Part shown: positions 1-10,246 of the stretch, one piece after another
How the letters are laid out: each line of letters begins with the position of its first letter
How positions within the stretch are numbered: the first letter of the stretch is position 1
The notes under the pieces: model-generated
Seen by the model: only the letters and a program-made list of their open reading frames with translations
What the model was told of the DNA's origin: nothing
Database searches by the model: none
Assembly: GCA_026545765.1 (NCBI GenBank)
Contig: CM048839.1
Location: 23,808,566 to 23,872,565 of the forward strand
Direction of reading: 5' to 3'
Source: Plantago major
Lineage: Eukaryota > Streptophyta > Magnoliopsida > Lamiales > Plantaginaceae
DNA length: 64,000 nucleotides
Position numbers and translations under genes: made by a program

Positions 1-1074
1 GATTTGAGCCATGACAGTTACAGACTCTGACACTACTTCTCTAACTATTCTCTCAGGCGTAGACACTTTTCTGACATGTAACTCTTCCGAACCTTTGAAA
101 CTCTCGGATCCCCTCCCCCGCGAATCCCCTGACTGACCATCCATTCTCGGTCTAGCAGGCAATTCGGATGGGAAAAACGAAGTATTTTCCGAGCCTGTAG
201 CTTTAAATAGGCTAGTATTAGCCGAATCATTATTGTACATTCTGGCAAAACCTCCGGCACCCCCATGATTCGACAATCCAACAGTGCCATCCCCAATTGG
301 CCTAAACCGGCTATGGACAGACCCATTAGTCCCTTCCCCACAGTTCCAAATCTGGTGACTCCCAGAATAATCACACGTCTCGGAACAATTCCGGGTCATT
401 GAGCAACTCGGATTATGCGAATGAGGGTGGGAACACGTGTATGAAACCGTGAAATCATTCGAGTAAGTGGTCTGGGTATTATTGTTAAAGGATGGCGCAA
501 GAGACTGCAAGCTCTTACTGTGCCTCAACAGGGAAGGGAAATCACCATTGACGCGGTTCGAACCGGCTAAAGAGAGGGATACATCAGGAGGAGCCAAAGA
601 GAGGTTCAAAGACTCAACCTTTGGCTTTTTCCCCTTATTACTATTCTCTACCTCACTCTCAACATACTCAGAATCTCTTTTGCTTAAATTCCCTCTGCTA
701 TCACTCAACTGAAGAAAATCCCTAACCAAACCTATTTGATTCCCATTCTCCTCAATTTGTTCCTCAGAAACCACAATTTCTTTACCCTTATACCTCCCAG
801 TAAACTTAGAGAAGGAATTCAACACATTGACACCTTGTAGATCCTTTTCAGAAAAACCCAATTTGGAATTATCACAAAGGTAGCTAAGAGTAAGTTCTTG
901 GGGGCTAGAATTACCAACCCTTTTTGGGTTTTCATCAAAACCAGCGATTGTTTTGACTTTGTTCCTATCAATTGATTTCTCTCCAAGAAAATCAATACCC
1001 ATTTGTTGAAACTGAAATCTTCCGTTAGTTTTCTGCTCAGATACTTCATCTGAGTTGTCTACATCTCTCACCAT
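1..1074 (-). CDS. OBE3: OBERON3/4 (TITANIA)-like PHD-finger protein, N-terminal exon, partial
   Basis: On the minus strand a reading frame starts at ATG 1074-1072 and stays open for 358 codons to the window edge. It is low-complexity, rich in Ser, Asn and Gly, and carries segments I recognise from the conserved N-terminal half of OBE3/TTA1 and OBE4/TTA2: LTLSYLCDNS, LNLSLAPPDVSLSLAGSN, SMTRN near residue 224, EGTNGSVHSRFRPIGDGTVG near 247, FFPSELPARP near 298, and a final helix ERIVREVVSESVTVMAQI. The zinc-binding PHD finger and C-terminal coiled coil that define the family should lie beyond the left edge. Family members are nuclear proteins acting redundantly in root and shoot meristem maintenance and embryo patterning. 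The leader is GA-rich, and GTAAG/TTTTAG signals suggest a short leader intron between about 1149 and 1090. I cannot separate OBE3 from OBE4 on this half alone. Confidence 0.85.
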   Translation of the reverse strand, partial: MVRDVDNSDEVSEQKTNGRFQFQQMGIDFLGEKSIDRNKVKTIAGFDENPKRVGNSSPQELTLSYLCDNSKLGFSEKDLQGVNVLNSFSKFTGRYKGKEIVVSEEQIEENGNQIGLVRDFLQLSDSRGNLSKRDSEYVESEVENSNKGKKPKVESLNLSLAPPDVSLSLAGSNRVNGDFPSLLRHSKSLQSLAPSFNNNTQTTYSNDFTVSYTCSHPHSHNPSCSMTRNCSETCDYSGSHQIWNCGEGTNGSVHSRFRPIGDGTVGLSNHGGAGGFARMYNNDSANTSLFKATGSENTSFFPSELPARPRMDGQSGDSRGRGSESFKGSEELHVRKVSTPERIVREVVSESVTVMAQI

Positions 1075-1288
1075 AGTCAACTCCAACAGCTAAAAGAAGT
1101 GAAAACTAAGCAGAGATGAAGAATAACAAAAGAATCACCAAAGAACTTACAGAAAAAAGGAAAACTCAGCTTCAAGAGATTCTTTTGGGAGGTGGCCTGA
1201 AGGTGGAGCTCCACAGTGACTCTTTCTTTCTCTCCTCTTCTTCTTCTCCTTCTTCTTCCTTACTCGCTTTCTCGGTGGTGTATGTATG

Positions 1289-1299
1289 TATATATATAT
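1289..1299 (-). promoter_or_regulatory. TATA-like element upstream of the OBE3/4-like gene
   Basis: An alternating TA run lies about 215 bases upstream of the ATG on the minus strand. It is followed by a GA-rich leader (the CT-rich tract at 1210-1270 on the plus strand). Position and composition suit a core promoter; the start site itself is inferred. Confidence 0.45.
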
Positions 1300-2780
1300 G
1301 AGGCAAGTTGCAACGGCTGAAAATGTGAAATGTTTATTGCTTTCTTACTTTCAGGTCTTTAAACGCGGATGTAGGCGGAATGACAACTATAGCCCCAGGA
1401 ACTAGTCAAATTTTGCTCTTGCCCTTAAAAGTCAAAATGGATTTTTTTCTCCTCTTTCCTCATTATTTGATTATGCGAGTAATAATAACTCAAAGGACTA
1501 CATGGTAAACCGTACGGAAAAATATTAATTTTAGTTCAATTCAGTTAAGAGATTTAAATCGATCGGATAATAAGTAAGTTATAATTTAGTTGAAAAAAGT
1601 GTATTTGGTATAGAGTTAAAGATTTGGATGTCTCATATGATTGTCATCAGGTGTGTAAGAATGAAGTGATGTGAAAAATAAATAATTTATGAGTTTTTAA
1701 AGTTATTTGATTGGTTAAAATTGTTAATATAGATGAAAAAAATCAGAAAAGAGGAGAGAGTATAGGTTATAAGAGAATATTATAAGTCTATTATAAGAGA
1801 GGATGTTATCAAGTTTTGGTATCAAGTGAATTGACCACTTAATTTGTCCTTAATGAGTTTTAGATTGTACCCTCCTTCAAATGAGTTTCTTGTCAAATGT
1901 TAAAAGAGAATAATAATTGTTGTTCTAATGTTGTAATTAGGAGATAAGATGTAAAAGTTTCTTCCCATTCTTTATTGGAAATTGTTGCAAACTTAATTTC
2001 GATTTCTTATTCATTTCATTGTTAGATAAAATCCGACTTATAATTGGTATGTGTATTTTGCACATTGGTGATTTAATACACAATTTTAATATGTTTTCTT
2101 ACAAAATATATTTATTTAATATAGAAATTAAGTCTCTTGATAAACGGTCTCTAGATTACGTATCTATAGACGGACCTATCGATAATATTAATCAATACGT
2201 CAATGTTCTCAACATTTGTATTTTTTTCATATTTAAAAAAATACATTTTGCTGATAACATGGGTCTGTCTCTAAATATTTTTCCATCTCTCTAGAGACAT
2301 TCTTTTTTTATTTGATATTTTTCATCGATTTTTGTAAGTTTATAAGATGTCTTTTCATGAAATTATATTAAATGTTTTTATAACAAATACTCAAGTGAAC
2401 GCGCTCACTAGTAATTCTATAATTGAGTTTTGGGATGAGTTAAAGATGATATTATATATGGCGGTTAGGGCTTTAGGACAAAAGTTACACTAGACTACTA
2501 TAGATTCAGATTAATCTGTAAAACCATTTAAAATACGTTTTCTCATACATGTATGTATTATAGTGTATAAGCTACTAAATAACAAGTTATGACTTACGAG
2601 ATAAAAGGTAGAGGATCGATGAACGATAGAAATAAAGTTGAATACAAGTTAGGATTAGGAAACTACTGAAACCAAATTAGGATCCGATTAGGAATAGACA
2701 GAAGAATTAAGGACGCGTATGAGATCTATCGAAGCAAATTTAGATTAGGAAACTAAAATACTTTGCAAATCTTATAAATG
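1300..2780. other. AT-rich intergenic DNA
   Basis: No gene is supported here. The stretch is AT-rich with short ORFs that do not resemble proteins. The only recognisable content is a diverged MITE copy near 2125-2297, listed separately. Confidence 0.6.
2125..2297. repeat. MITE family A, diverged copy 1
   Basis: The termini resemble the GTCTC/GAGAC-rich ends of the copies near 16, 20.7 and 39 kb. The interior shares the run of phrases in which ATTAAT, ACAT and CAACATT recur around GATAATATTAATCAA. It is the most diverged of four copies and the exact ends are uncertain. Confidence 0.55.
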
Positions 2781-2782
2781 CA

Positions 2783-2789
2783 TATATAA
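2783..2789 (+). promoter_or_regulatory. TATA box of the 159-residue ORF
   Basis: TATATAA sits about 113 bases before the ATG at 2902 and just upstream of a CA-rich leader, which is ordinary spacing for a plant gene. Confidence 0.45.
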
Positions 2790-2901
2790 GCCATGCACTA
2801 ATTGTTATTATTTCACTTTCAACACATCATATACATGCAGATACAGGAGCCGAGCCTAGCTAATTTTATCAACCAAGTTCAGTTCTTGTTCCATACGGGC
2901 C

Positions 2902-3381
2902 ATGGATGATAATGTTGATGGCGATGATGTACAGTTATGCGTTTATAAGTTTGAAGACAGTTATAGACGGTTTCGAATAGGGAGGTTGTTCGATAGCAAA
3001 ACATATCGAATCACTTTCAAGTTTAACTGCGAAAAAATAACATTGTACGATGAATCATCAATTGCAAATCATACAATTCATAAGACCACCAACACTTTGG
3101 TTCACTACCTTAGTAAAGATACTAAGCCTGCAGATCTACAGACTATGAAGACGGCTATTGAAGCACACCTTGATGAAAGCATCGATAGCCTCGTATCCGA
3201 CTTGGTTGACGATACAATGGACATGATTGAATGCAACGGTAACACGTGGAGTAACGATTTCGTTATCCAGATTTATTATGGTGAAATTTTCGCTCCCAGT
3301 GTAAAGATTTGTAGTTCGTTTCTGCAAGATCAAGGAGTTCAGAGCGTATTTTGCCAGATTGCACAGGAACCGTTGATCTGA
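2902..3381 (+). CDS. Hypothetical protein, 159 residues, possibly truncated
   Basis: The frame starts at an ATG in good context (GCCATGGAT) downstream of a TATA box. I do not recognise the product. It is soluble and acidic, without a signal peptide or membrane segment. The first 20 residues are Asp-rich, followed by an alternating hydrophobic stretch (RFRIGRLFDSKTYRITFKF, residues 23-41) that reads like beta strands, a mixed helical middle (residues 80-115), and a Cys-containing tail. The layout vaguely recalls the N-terminal half of some plant RING-H2 proteins, but there is no RING here. The stop falls where LTR-like DNA begins, so the original C-terminus may have been replaced by the Copia insertion. 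Codon use and the promoter favour a real gene, but it may be a fragment. Confidence 0.45.
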   Translation: MDDNVDGDDVQLCVYKFEDSYRRFRIGRLFDSKTYRITFKFNCEKITLYDESSIANHTIHKTTNTLVHYLSKDTKPADLQTMKTAIEAHLDESIDSLVSDLVDDTMDMIECNGNTWSNDFVIQIYYGEIFAPSVKICSSFLQDQGVQSVFCQIAQEPLI

Positions 3382-3389
3382 TAAATCTA

Positions 3390-3810
3390 ACGGTTGAGAT
3401 TTAAACACAGGCGGGGGGAAAGTTAGTTGATGGTTTACAGAAACAGAGCATCTAGTTCGCTTCTTCCGAATTCGTTTCAATTGTTGTGTAATTCGTATAT
3501 ATAAGCTTGTATCTCTGTAATTGAGCTAGAGAATCATTCCATTCATCTTTCAATTGTCAGTTATAGTGAGAGAAACACTTGTGAGAGAGAGAATTGGGAA
3601 AACCGCAAATCACCCTTGTTGATTTGTTGAAGGTTTAATTCTTGTAATCTTTCATTGTTAAGTGAATCATTCTTGTTGTTCTCCGTGGATGTAGGCTAAG
3701 CCGAACCACATAAATCTTATGTTGATTTCTTTACGCATTCGATTGATTATAGTTTCATAATCGTCTTTGTTCGATCGGTTATTTGATCGGAATTGTTCGA
3801 TTGTTCAACA
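3390..3810 (+). repeat. LTR-like sequence (5' side of Copia-1)
   Basis: The stretch ends TTCAACA at 3810 and is followed at once by ATTGGAGCCGTCTGTGGGAA, which has the look of a plant primer-binding and leader region. A TATATAAGC motif near 3497 and U5-like T-rich DNA follow. The left end could not be fixed; it may overlap the tail of the preceding ORF. No matching 3' LTR was seen downstream. Confidence 0.5.
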
Positions 3811-6560
3811 ATTGGAGCCGTCTGTGGGAAGTCGAGCTTGAAACTGGCGATCAATGGCGTCTACAACAAGATTTGATACAGAGAAGTTAACTGAGAAGGT
3901 GGATTTCACTCTGTGGAAGGCGAAAATGGAAGCACTTATGGTACAGCAAGGTGTAGAGCAAGCACTGTTAGGCGATAATGGTTTTGACAAAGATTTCGAT
4001 GAAGCTGAGAAGAGTAGAATCATTGGGAAGGCTCGTAGCACCTTGATTTTGTCTCTTGGTGACAAAGCTCTGAGAGAAGTAATAAAAGAGAAGACTGCAA
4101 AGGGTGTATGGGACAAGCTTGAGGAGTTGTATCATGTCAAGACTGTGGCAAGCAAAATCAAGCTCAAGCAGATGTTCTTTTTCATTCAAAATGAAATCTG
4201 ACAAGTCAATCATTGAACATCTTGATGAATTTAATAAGTTGTGTTCTGATATGGAGTCAAGGGAGATGACAGTTGGTGAGGATGAGTTATATTGCTTAGC
4301 TCATTACCTCAGAGATATGAACATTTTGTAGATGCAATTGTCATGTCTAAGCCAGATGATCTGACAGCTAAGTATGTGGAGTTAGCCTTGAGAAACAAGA
4401 TGGATCAAAAGGGTGTTAGTAATCAACATGACACAGTTGCAGAGAGCTTATCTGTGAAGCAACCATGGAACAAGAATCACAATCTGAGGAATAAACCATT
4501 CAATAACACCAGGAGAACTGTCAAGCTACCTGAGAGAGGTGGAGCTGATAATGTGGAGAAGAGAAAGTGCTATCATTGCAAGAAAGCTGGACATCTCAAG
4601 AAAGATTGTCCATTCATGAAGAACAAGCCTGCAGCTCAATACAACACAGCACATATTGCAGAAGGTAACATTTATGAAAATGCAGAAGCACTTGTTGTGT
4701 GTGAATCTCATATCAGTGATAAGTGGGTGTTAGATTCTGGCTGTTCATTCCATATTTCACCTGTTAAATCTTGGTTTAGTGAGTTAAAGACATTTAATGG
4801 TGGTGAAGTGTTACTGGGGAATGATCATGCTTGCAAAAATTAAGGGTATTGGCACTATATACATTAAGATGTATGACGGAGTAGTAAGGAAGGTTACAGA
4901 TGTGAGATATGTTCCTAGTATGAAGAGAAACCTGTTATCATTAGGTGTGTTTGATAGCAATGGGTATAGCTATGGTTCATACCATGGTGTGCTGAAAGTG
5001 TGTATGCAAAATAAGGTGGTTATTCAGGCAACTAAGGAGAATGGTCTGTACTACTTGCAAAGGTCAACCATTACTGGGTATAGTCATGTTACTAAGGAGG
5101 TGAATCACACTGAGTTATGGCACATGAGGTTGGCACATGTCAGTGACAAAGGACTGATTGAGCTAGCAAAGCTACAGGTGTTTGGTGATGATAAAATCTG
5201 CAAACTAGAGTTCTGTGACCACTGTGTGATCAGTAAAGCTCATAGAGCTATTTTTCATTCTGGTAAACATACCACACATGGAATTTTGGAATATGTTCAT
5301 TCAGATTTGTGGGGGCTAGCAAGGGTGCAAACTCTGAATGGAGGGAGATATTTCATGAGTATAATAGATGACTATTCAAGGAAGCTGTGGGTCTTTATTC
5401 TCAGATCAAAAGATGAAGCTCTTGAGAAGTTTAAAGAGTGGTTAGTTGAAGTTGAAAACCAAACAAACAAGAAGCTGAAGTGTTTAAGGACTGACAATGG
5501 GATGGAGTTTGTTTCAACTGAGTTTAACAACTTCTGTAAAGAGAGAGGGATCCAAAGACACATGACTGTATCAGGAACTCCACAGCAAAATGGAGTTGCA
5601 TAGAGGATGAACAAAACTTTACTGGAGAGGGTAAGGTGTATGCTATTGAGCTCAGGTTTAACTAAATGTTTCTAGGGAGAAGCTGTGAACACATCATGTT
5701 TCCTGATCAGCAGGTGTCCCTCTAGTGCAATTAAATTCAAAACTCCTGAAATGGTATGGTCAGGAAAGCTCTCTAACTACTCAAACTTGAGAGTGTTTGG
5801 TTGCTCAGCATTTGCACATGTGAGACAGGACAAGCTTGAGCCTAGGGCTCTGAGATGCTTATTCATGGGTTATCCTAAGGGTGTGAAAGGCTACAAGTTA
5901 TGGTGCATAAATGAGAAGAAATGCATCATAAGTAGAGATGTGGTTTTTTAATGAAAATGTGATTCCATTCAAGCAAGAATCACACATCATGCCTGAATCT
6001 GTGACAACTGATAAGAGTAATCAGTCTGAGGTAGAGATTGAAAACAATGATCCCACTATAGATGACATAGCACAAAATGTCATGATACCAGATGTTACAC
6101 ATGAGAGATCAGCTGCAGATACATAGGAGATGAATACTCATGACACTGATCCATCTATACCTGTGAACATTTCAACTGAAAATGAGGACATCTCACATTC
6201 AGAAGAAGAAGAAGAAGATCAAATGTCTGAACAACAACAAGGTGCAACCTCAAAAGATTTGAGAAATTGGAACCTGATACAACACAGGAATAGGAGAAAA
6301 GGTGCAGGAAAACATTCAACTAGATTTGGTTGGGCTAATTATGTACCTCATGTGTTGAATGTAGCACAGGATATTGATAATATTGAGCCCGGAAATTACA
6401 ATGAAGTTGTAAGTTGTAATGAAAGGAATCAGTGGATTAAAGCTATGAATGATGAGCTATTATCTCTGAACAAGAATGGTACATGGAAGATAGTGAACAA
6501 ACCACATGAAGCAAAGATTGTTGGCAGGACTACACTAGCAGGACTAAGGAAGGAACTATG
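3811..6560 (+). pseudogene. Decayed Ty1/Copia gag-pol (Copia-1), 3' truncated
   Basis: Reading in three frames gives an ordered Copia polyprotein. Gag begins at 3854 (FTLWKAKMEALM) and runs past frameshifts near 4200 and 4300. The zinc knuckle CYHCKKAGHLKKDC is near 4568-4609. The protease motif WVLDSGCSFHIS is near 4723-4758. The GAG-pre-integrase (LWHMRLAH) and integrase core (HSDLWG, IIDDYSRKLWVF, LRTDNGMEF) end at a stop after QQNGVA near 5600. Integrase C-terminal pieces run to 5951 (FGCSAFAHVR). A linker and the start of the reverse transcriptase (WIKAMNDELLSLNKNGTWKIV) reach about 6525, where similarity stops. The rest of RT, RNase H and the 3' LTR are absent. At least five frameshifts or stops make it non-coding. 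Confidence 0.85.
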
Positions 6561-6567
6561 TTCTTGA

Positions 6568-7423
6568 TCAACTCTTCTTCATTTACTTTGAATTTTCTTC
6601 ACATAACTGGTTGGGATCCAATCTTCATAAGCCCCTTCCTAGGGAATAGAGTGGAAAACAAACCATTGTACAGAAAAAAAAGGGTAAATTCTGGTGTGGC
6701 AAATCAAATAGAAAAAAGAAAGTCATGTTCAACAAGATTCTAGAAGATTTGCAGCTTCGTCCACCAATTGACTCTCTATTATTTCAGAATTTTGTATATA
6801 ATACGAGTAAAAGGTTATGGTGTTGGATATGAAAAGATGGCGACCATTACCAGATCTTGTACTATTTTCCCTATATAAGTATCTGATATTGCAGGGAAGT
6901 GGAAAAAAAATTAGGATTGTAGTATTGACTAGTGAGATGATTTATTGGCTACTGAGGTTAACTTGTTGGAGGCATATGTCTATTCTACCAATATAGCACA
7001 AAAAAAAAAAAAGATTCTCATCTCGATCTCTTGTAATCTGTATTGTTGAATAAGGAAATAAATATATGTAGCAACAGAGCAGGTCTGTGAGACTTGCACT
7101 GTTGCACAATCTTACTCCACAAGTTCACTGGCCTATGCTTTCACCCCCTAGCTATGATATTTGGTCTGAACATTACCACTCCATCCTGAGTTACAATACT
7201 CATTTCTTGAGTTAGTTTGTACCAGATGGTATGTGATAGTAGAGAGTGAGTAGTAAGCATAGTGATTCTAGCTCGTGGAAGCAACACATGAAAGTCGAAC
7301 ATTATTTAACCAAGAAATTTACAGAGGGGGAGTTGAAAATGATGGATCAAGCTCGGTGGAAAGATAATATTTTTATATTTTATGCCTCATTCTTGTCTCA
7401 ATTTCATACTGTGAACTGGCTGC
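6568..7423. other. Unassigned AT-rich stretch between two Copia elements
   Basis: No gene can be supported. A 60-codon open stretch ends at the Copia-2 insertion point (7246-7423) and continues for about 17 codons on the far side of it (from 12910). It may be a fragment of an older sequence split by that insertion, but I do not recognise it. A poly-A-like run lies near 7000. Confidence 0.4.
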
Positions 7424-7901
7424 TATCAGATTTAATGCGGAAATGAGTAGAAAATATTTGTTTGGAGAATTTCTTATATATTGATTTTCTTGATAAAGAA
7501 ATACAAGAACCCTGACTCCTATTTATAGACTAAATAAATCCTACCATACTATGAAATCAAGGCAAAATTGAATCTAAATTACAGTGTGGATAGGCTCAAC
7601 ATCCATTTACCCTAAATCAATCGGCTCTGATTCGATCGTATATGTACGAGATCGATCTCCTCCATTGATGCGCCTTCTCTGTTTATTTCTTTCCCTCTTC
7701 TGCTGTGATTGGTCATGATCTGAAGATGGACAAATAGCGTGTTCCTCAACTTCCTTCTCTTCTAATTAAATACGCTAATTCGCCGTCTTTATTTCCAAAG
7801 CAGATTCCTTCTTTTCTCTTCTTCTGTTTCAGTCCTTCTTTATCTTTTTCTTTTGCAGTTTCATCTTTCTTATTTTCCAGTTTAGTCCCCAAACTTTGAT
7901 A
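7424..7901 (-). repeat. 3' LTR of Copia-2
   Basis: 478 bases, same length as the partner at 12427. It differs from it mainly by a few substitutions and a small change near 7745-7753. The polypurine tract lies next to it at 7902-7912. Confidence 0.95.
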
Positions 7902-9635
7902 TTCCCCCTCAAGTTGAATGTATATGTTCTTTACATTTAACTTGTTTAGATATTTTCGTAGTTCTACAGCTGAAACTGCCTTTGTTAAGAAATATGCCAA
8001 TTGTTCATGGCTTCTTACAAAACATGGTTTTATGATTCCCTCCATCATCTTTTCTCGAATGAAGTGACAATCAACTTCAATATGTTTAGTTCTTTCATGT
8101 AGAACTGAATTTTTAGTTAAGCAAATTGCGGGTTGATTGTCGCAATGAAGTTTGATTGGATAGTTGGTTTCTATGTTAAGATCCATGAGTATTCCTTTTA
8201 CCAACATTATCTCACATGAGGCAAAAGCCATTGCCCTATATTCGGCCTCCGCAGATGACTTACTCACCGTTTTCTGTTTCTTTGTCTTCCAGCTTACTAG
8301 GCTATCTCCTAGCATCACAAAATAGCCGGATGTTGACCTTCTCGTATTGGGACATGAAGCATAATCGGAGTCACAATAAACTTGTAGGTTTAGATTGTGC
8401 TCGCTACTAAGAAACATACCCATTCCAATTGTTCCTTTTATGTATCTCAAGGCTCTTTGTGCGACATTCCAATGTTCTTTAGTTGGTTTTTCCATGAATT
8501 TGCCAAGTATACTAACGACATAACTCAAATCAGGCCTAGTTATGGTCAGATATATTAGCTTTCCTATGAGCTTTCTATATCTAGTTGGATTTTGAAATAG
8601 GGAAACTTCATTTTGAGCTTGCCTTAGTTTGTGATTCTGTTCTATAGGAATCATATATGGTTTACTTGCTAGTAAACCTGCTTCCTCAAGTATTTCACTT
8701 GCATACTTTCTTTGAGAAATATGAATTCCTTTAGGGGATCTTGCAACTTCTATTCCTAAGAAGTATTTAAGTTTCCCTAGATCTCTGACTTTAAATTTAT
8801 TTTCTAGTTGTTGCTTAACTTGTTTAATTTGTTCACGACATGGTCCCGACAAGATCATATCATCAACATAAACAATGATAGCAATGAAATTTTCACCCTT
8901 TCCTTTAGTAAACAAGGAATATTCTTGTTTAGATTGAATGAAGTCAATGGAGGTTAAAAAATTAGTTAACTTTGAATTCCATTGCCTTGAGGCCTGTTTA
9001 AGACCGTATAATGATTTGTTTAATTTACATACCATCTCCCCCTGAAACACTAGCCCAGGTGGTGGTTCCATGTAAATTGTTTCATTCAAATCACCATTAA
9101 GGAAAGCGTTGTGAATATCTAATTGTTGAAGGTGCCAATGTTGTTTTGCTGCTAAGGTTAGTAAGATTTTTACTGATGTTAGCTTTGCCATTGGACTAAA
9201 GGTTTCTTCGTAGTCTAGGCCATATTTTTGCGTATAGCCTTTCGCAACGAGTCTAGCTTTGTGCTTATCTATTGCTCCTTTAGAATTTAGTTTTGTTTTG
9301 AAAACAAAACGACAACCTATAGGTTTAATTCCAGGCGGTTTAGGCACCATTGTCCAGGTGCCATTGTCCTTAAGAGCTTTTAACTCACTTTGAATTGCTT
9401 CTTTCCAGTGTTGGTGAGATATTGCTTCTTCATAACTTTTTGGTTCTTCGATTAATGAAAGATTAACCGAATATTCTCTATGATTTCCTGATAATCTATC
9501 ATAATTAAGGAATTTTGAGAGAGAATATTTTCCTGTTATCTTTTCAATATTGTAAGTTTTGGATTTTGGGAGTTTTCCATGATGAAAATGCTTAAGGTAA
9601 GCTGATGTTACTGTATCTCGAGTTGTTCTTCGCAA
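7746..9635 (-). pseudogene. Copia-2 reverse transcriptase and RNase H
   Basis: A 629-codon frame. RT starts with the Copia signature WKEAIQSELKALKDNGTW (~76-93) and runs through VFKTKL, KARLVAKGYTQ, the LDIHNAFLNGDL block carrying the first catalytic Asp, SLYGLKQA and the catalytic YVDDM (~258-262). RNase H follows with VYCDSDYASCPNTRRSTSG, SKSSAEAEYRA, LHCDNQPA and the HIEVDCHFIRE motif near 530. The last ~50 residues are lysine-rich and lie inside the 3' LTR, so the stop is supplied by LTR sequence. RT and RNase H look complete in this copy; only the fusion to the upstream ORF is broken. Confidence 0.88.
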
Positions 9636-10246
9636 GTTAGTGATGGGATGTGAAATTTCGGCATCTCTTCATCAACTGGAGATGAAGTCTCAATGCCTTC
9701 AATAGTGTCATTTTCATCCTCTGGAGATGGGACAATGTCATTTTCAACATGCTCTCTTGATGTTTGTCTTGGAGTATGCTCTTTGTCTTGTGTGACAGTG
9801 TCCCTTTCATCAAATTGTGTCATTTGTTGCATTGTATCATGATCAAATGGTTTATCATGAGTGAAAAGGGGCAATTCTTGACTGTAAGTTACAGTATCAT
9901 GAATGCCAATTTTCATTTCATTTCTCACTTCTTTGCTTTTTGAAAAAGGAAAAATTTGTTCAGCAAATACTACGTCTCTTGAAACAATTATTTTATTGTT
10001 TGTCATGTCATATAGCTTATACCCTTTAATGTTGGGAGGGTATCCCAAAAACACACAAGGTTTGCTTCTGACATCAAATTTCGTCCTATTTACCGAATTT
10101 ACATGCACATTGCATAAACATCCGAAAATGCGCATATGTTCATATTCAGGCTTTCTTTTATACACCATTTCATATGGTGATTTATTTCCTAACTTAGGTG
10201 TTGGGATCCTATTTATTATATAAGATGTTGTCAATACCGATTCACC
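9608..10246 (-). pseudogene. Copia-2 integrase C-terminal part
   Basis: Continues the previous ORF in the same frame after the TAG. It shows the integrase C-terminal signatures YIINRIPTPKLGNKSPYE, FGCLCNVHV, CVFLGYP, KGYKLYD and ISRDVVF-like VSRDVVF. An acidic linker follows (residues ~110-200, rich in Asp, Glu and Thr) and the frame closes at 9608. It overlaps the next ORF in another frame, which marks a single frameshift between 9608 and 9635. Confidence 0.85.

Noticed and set aside
45..374. A 109-codon minus frame near the left edge
   Set aside because: It overlaps the OBE3/4-like exon in another frame. The true frame is longer and open to the edge with recognisable family motifs.
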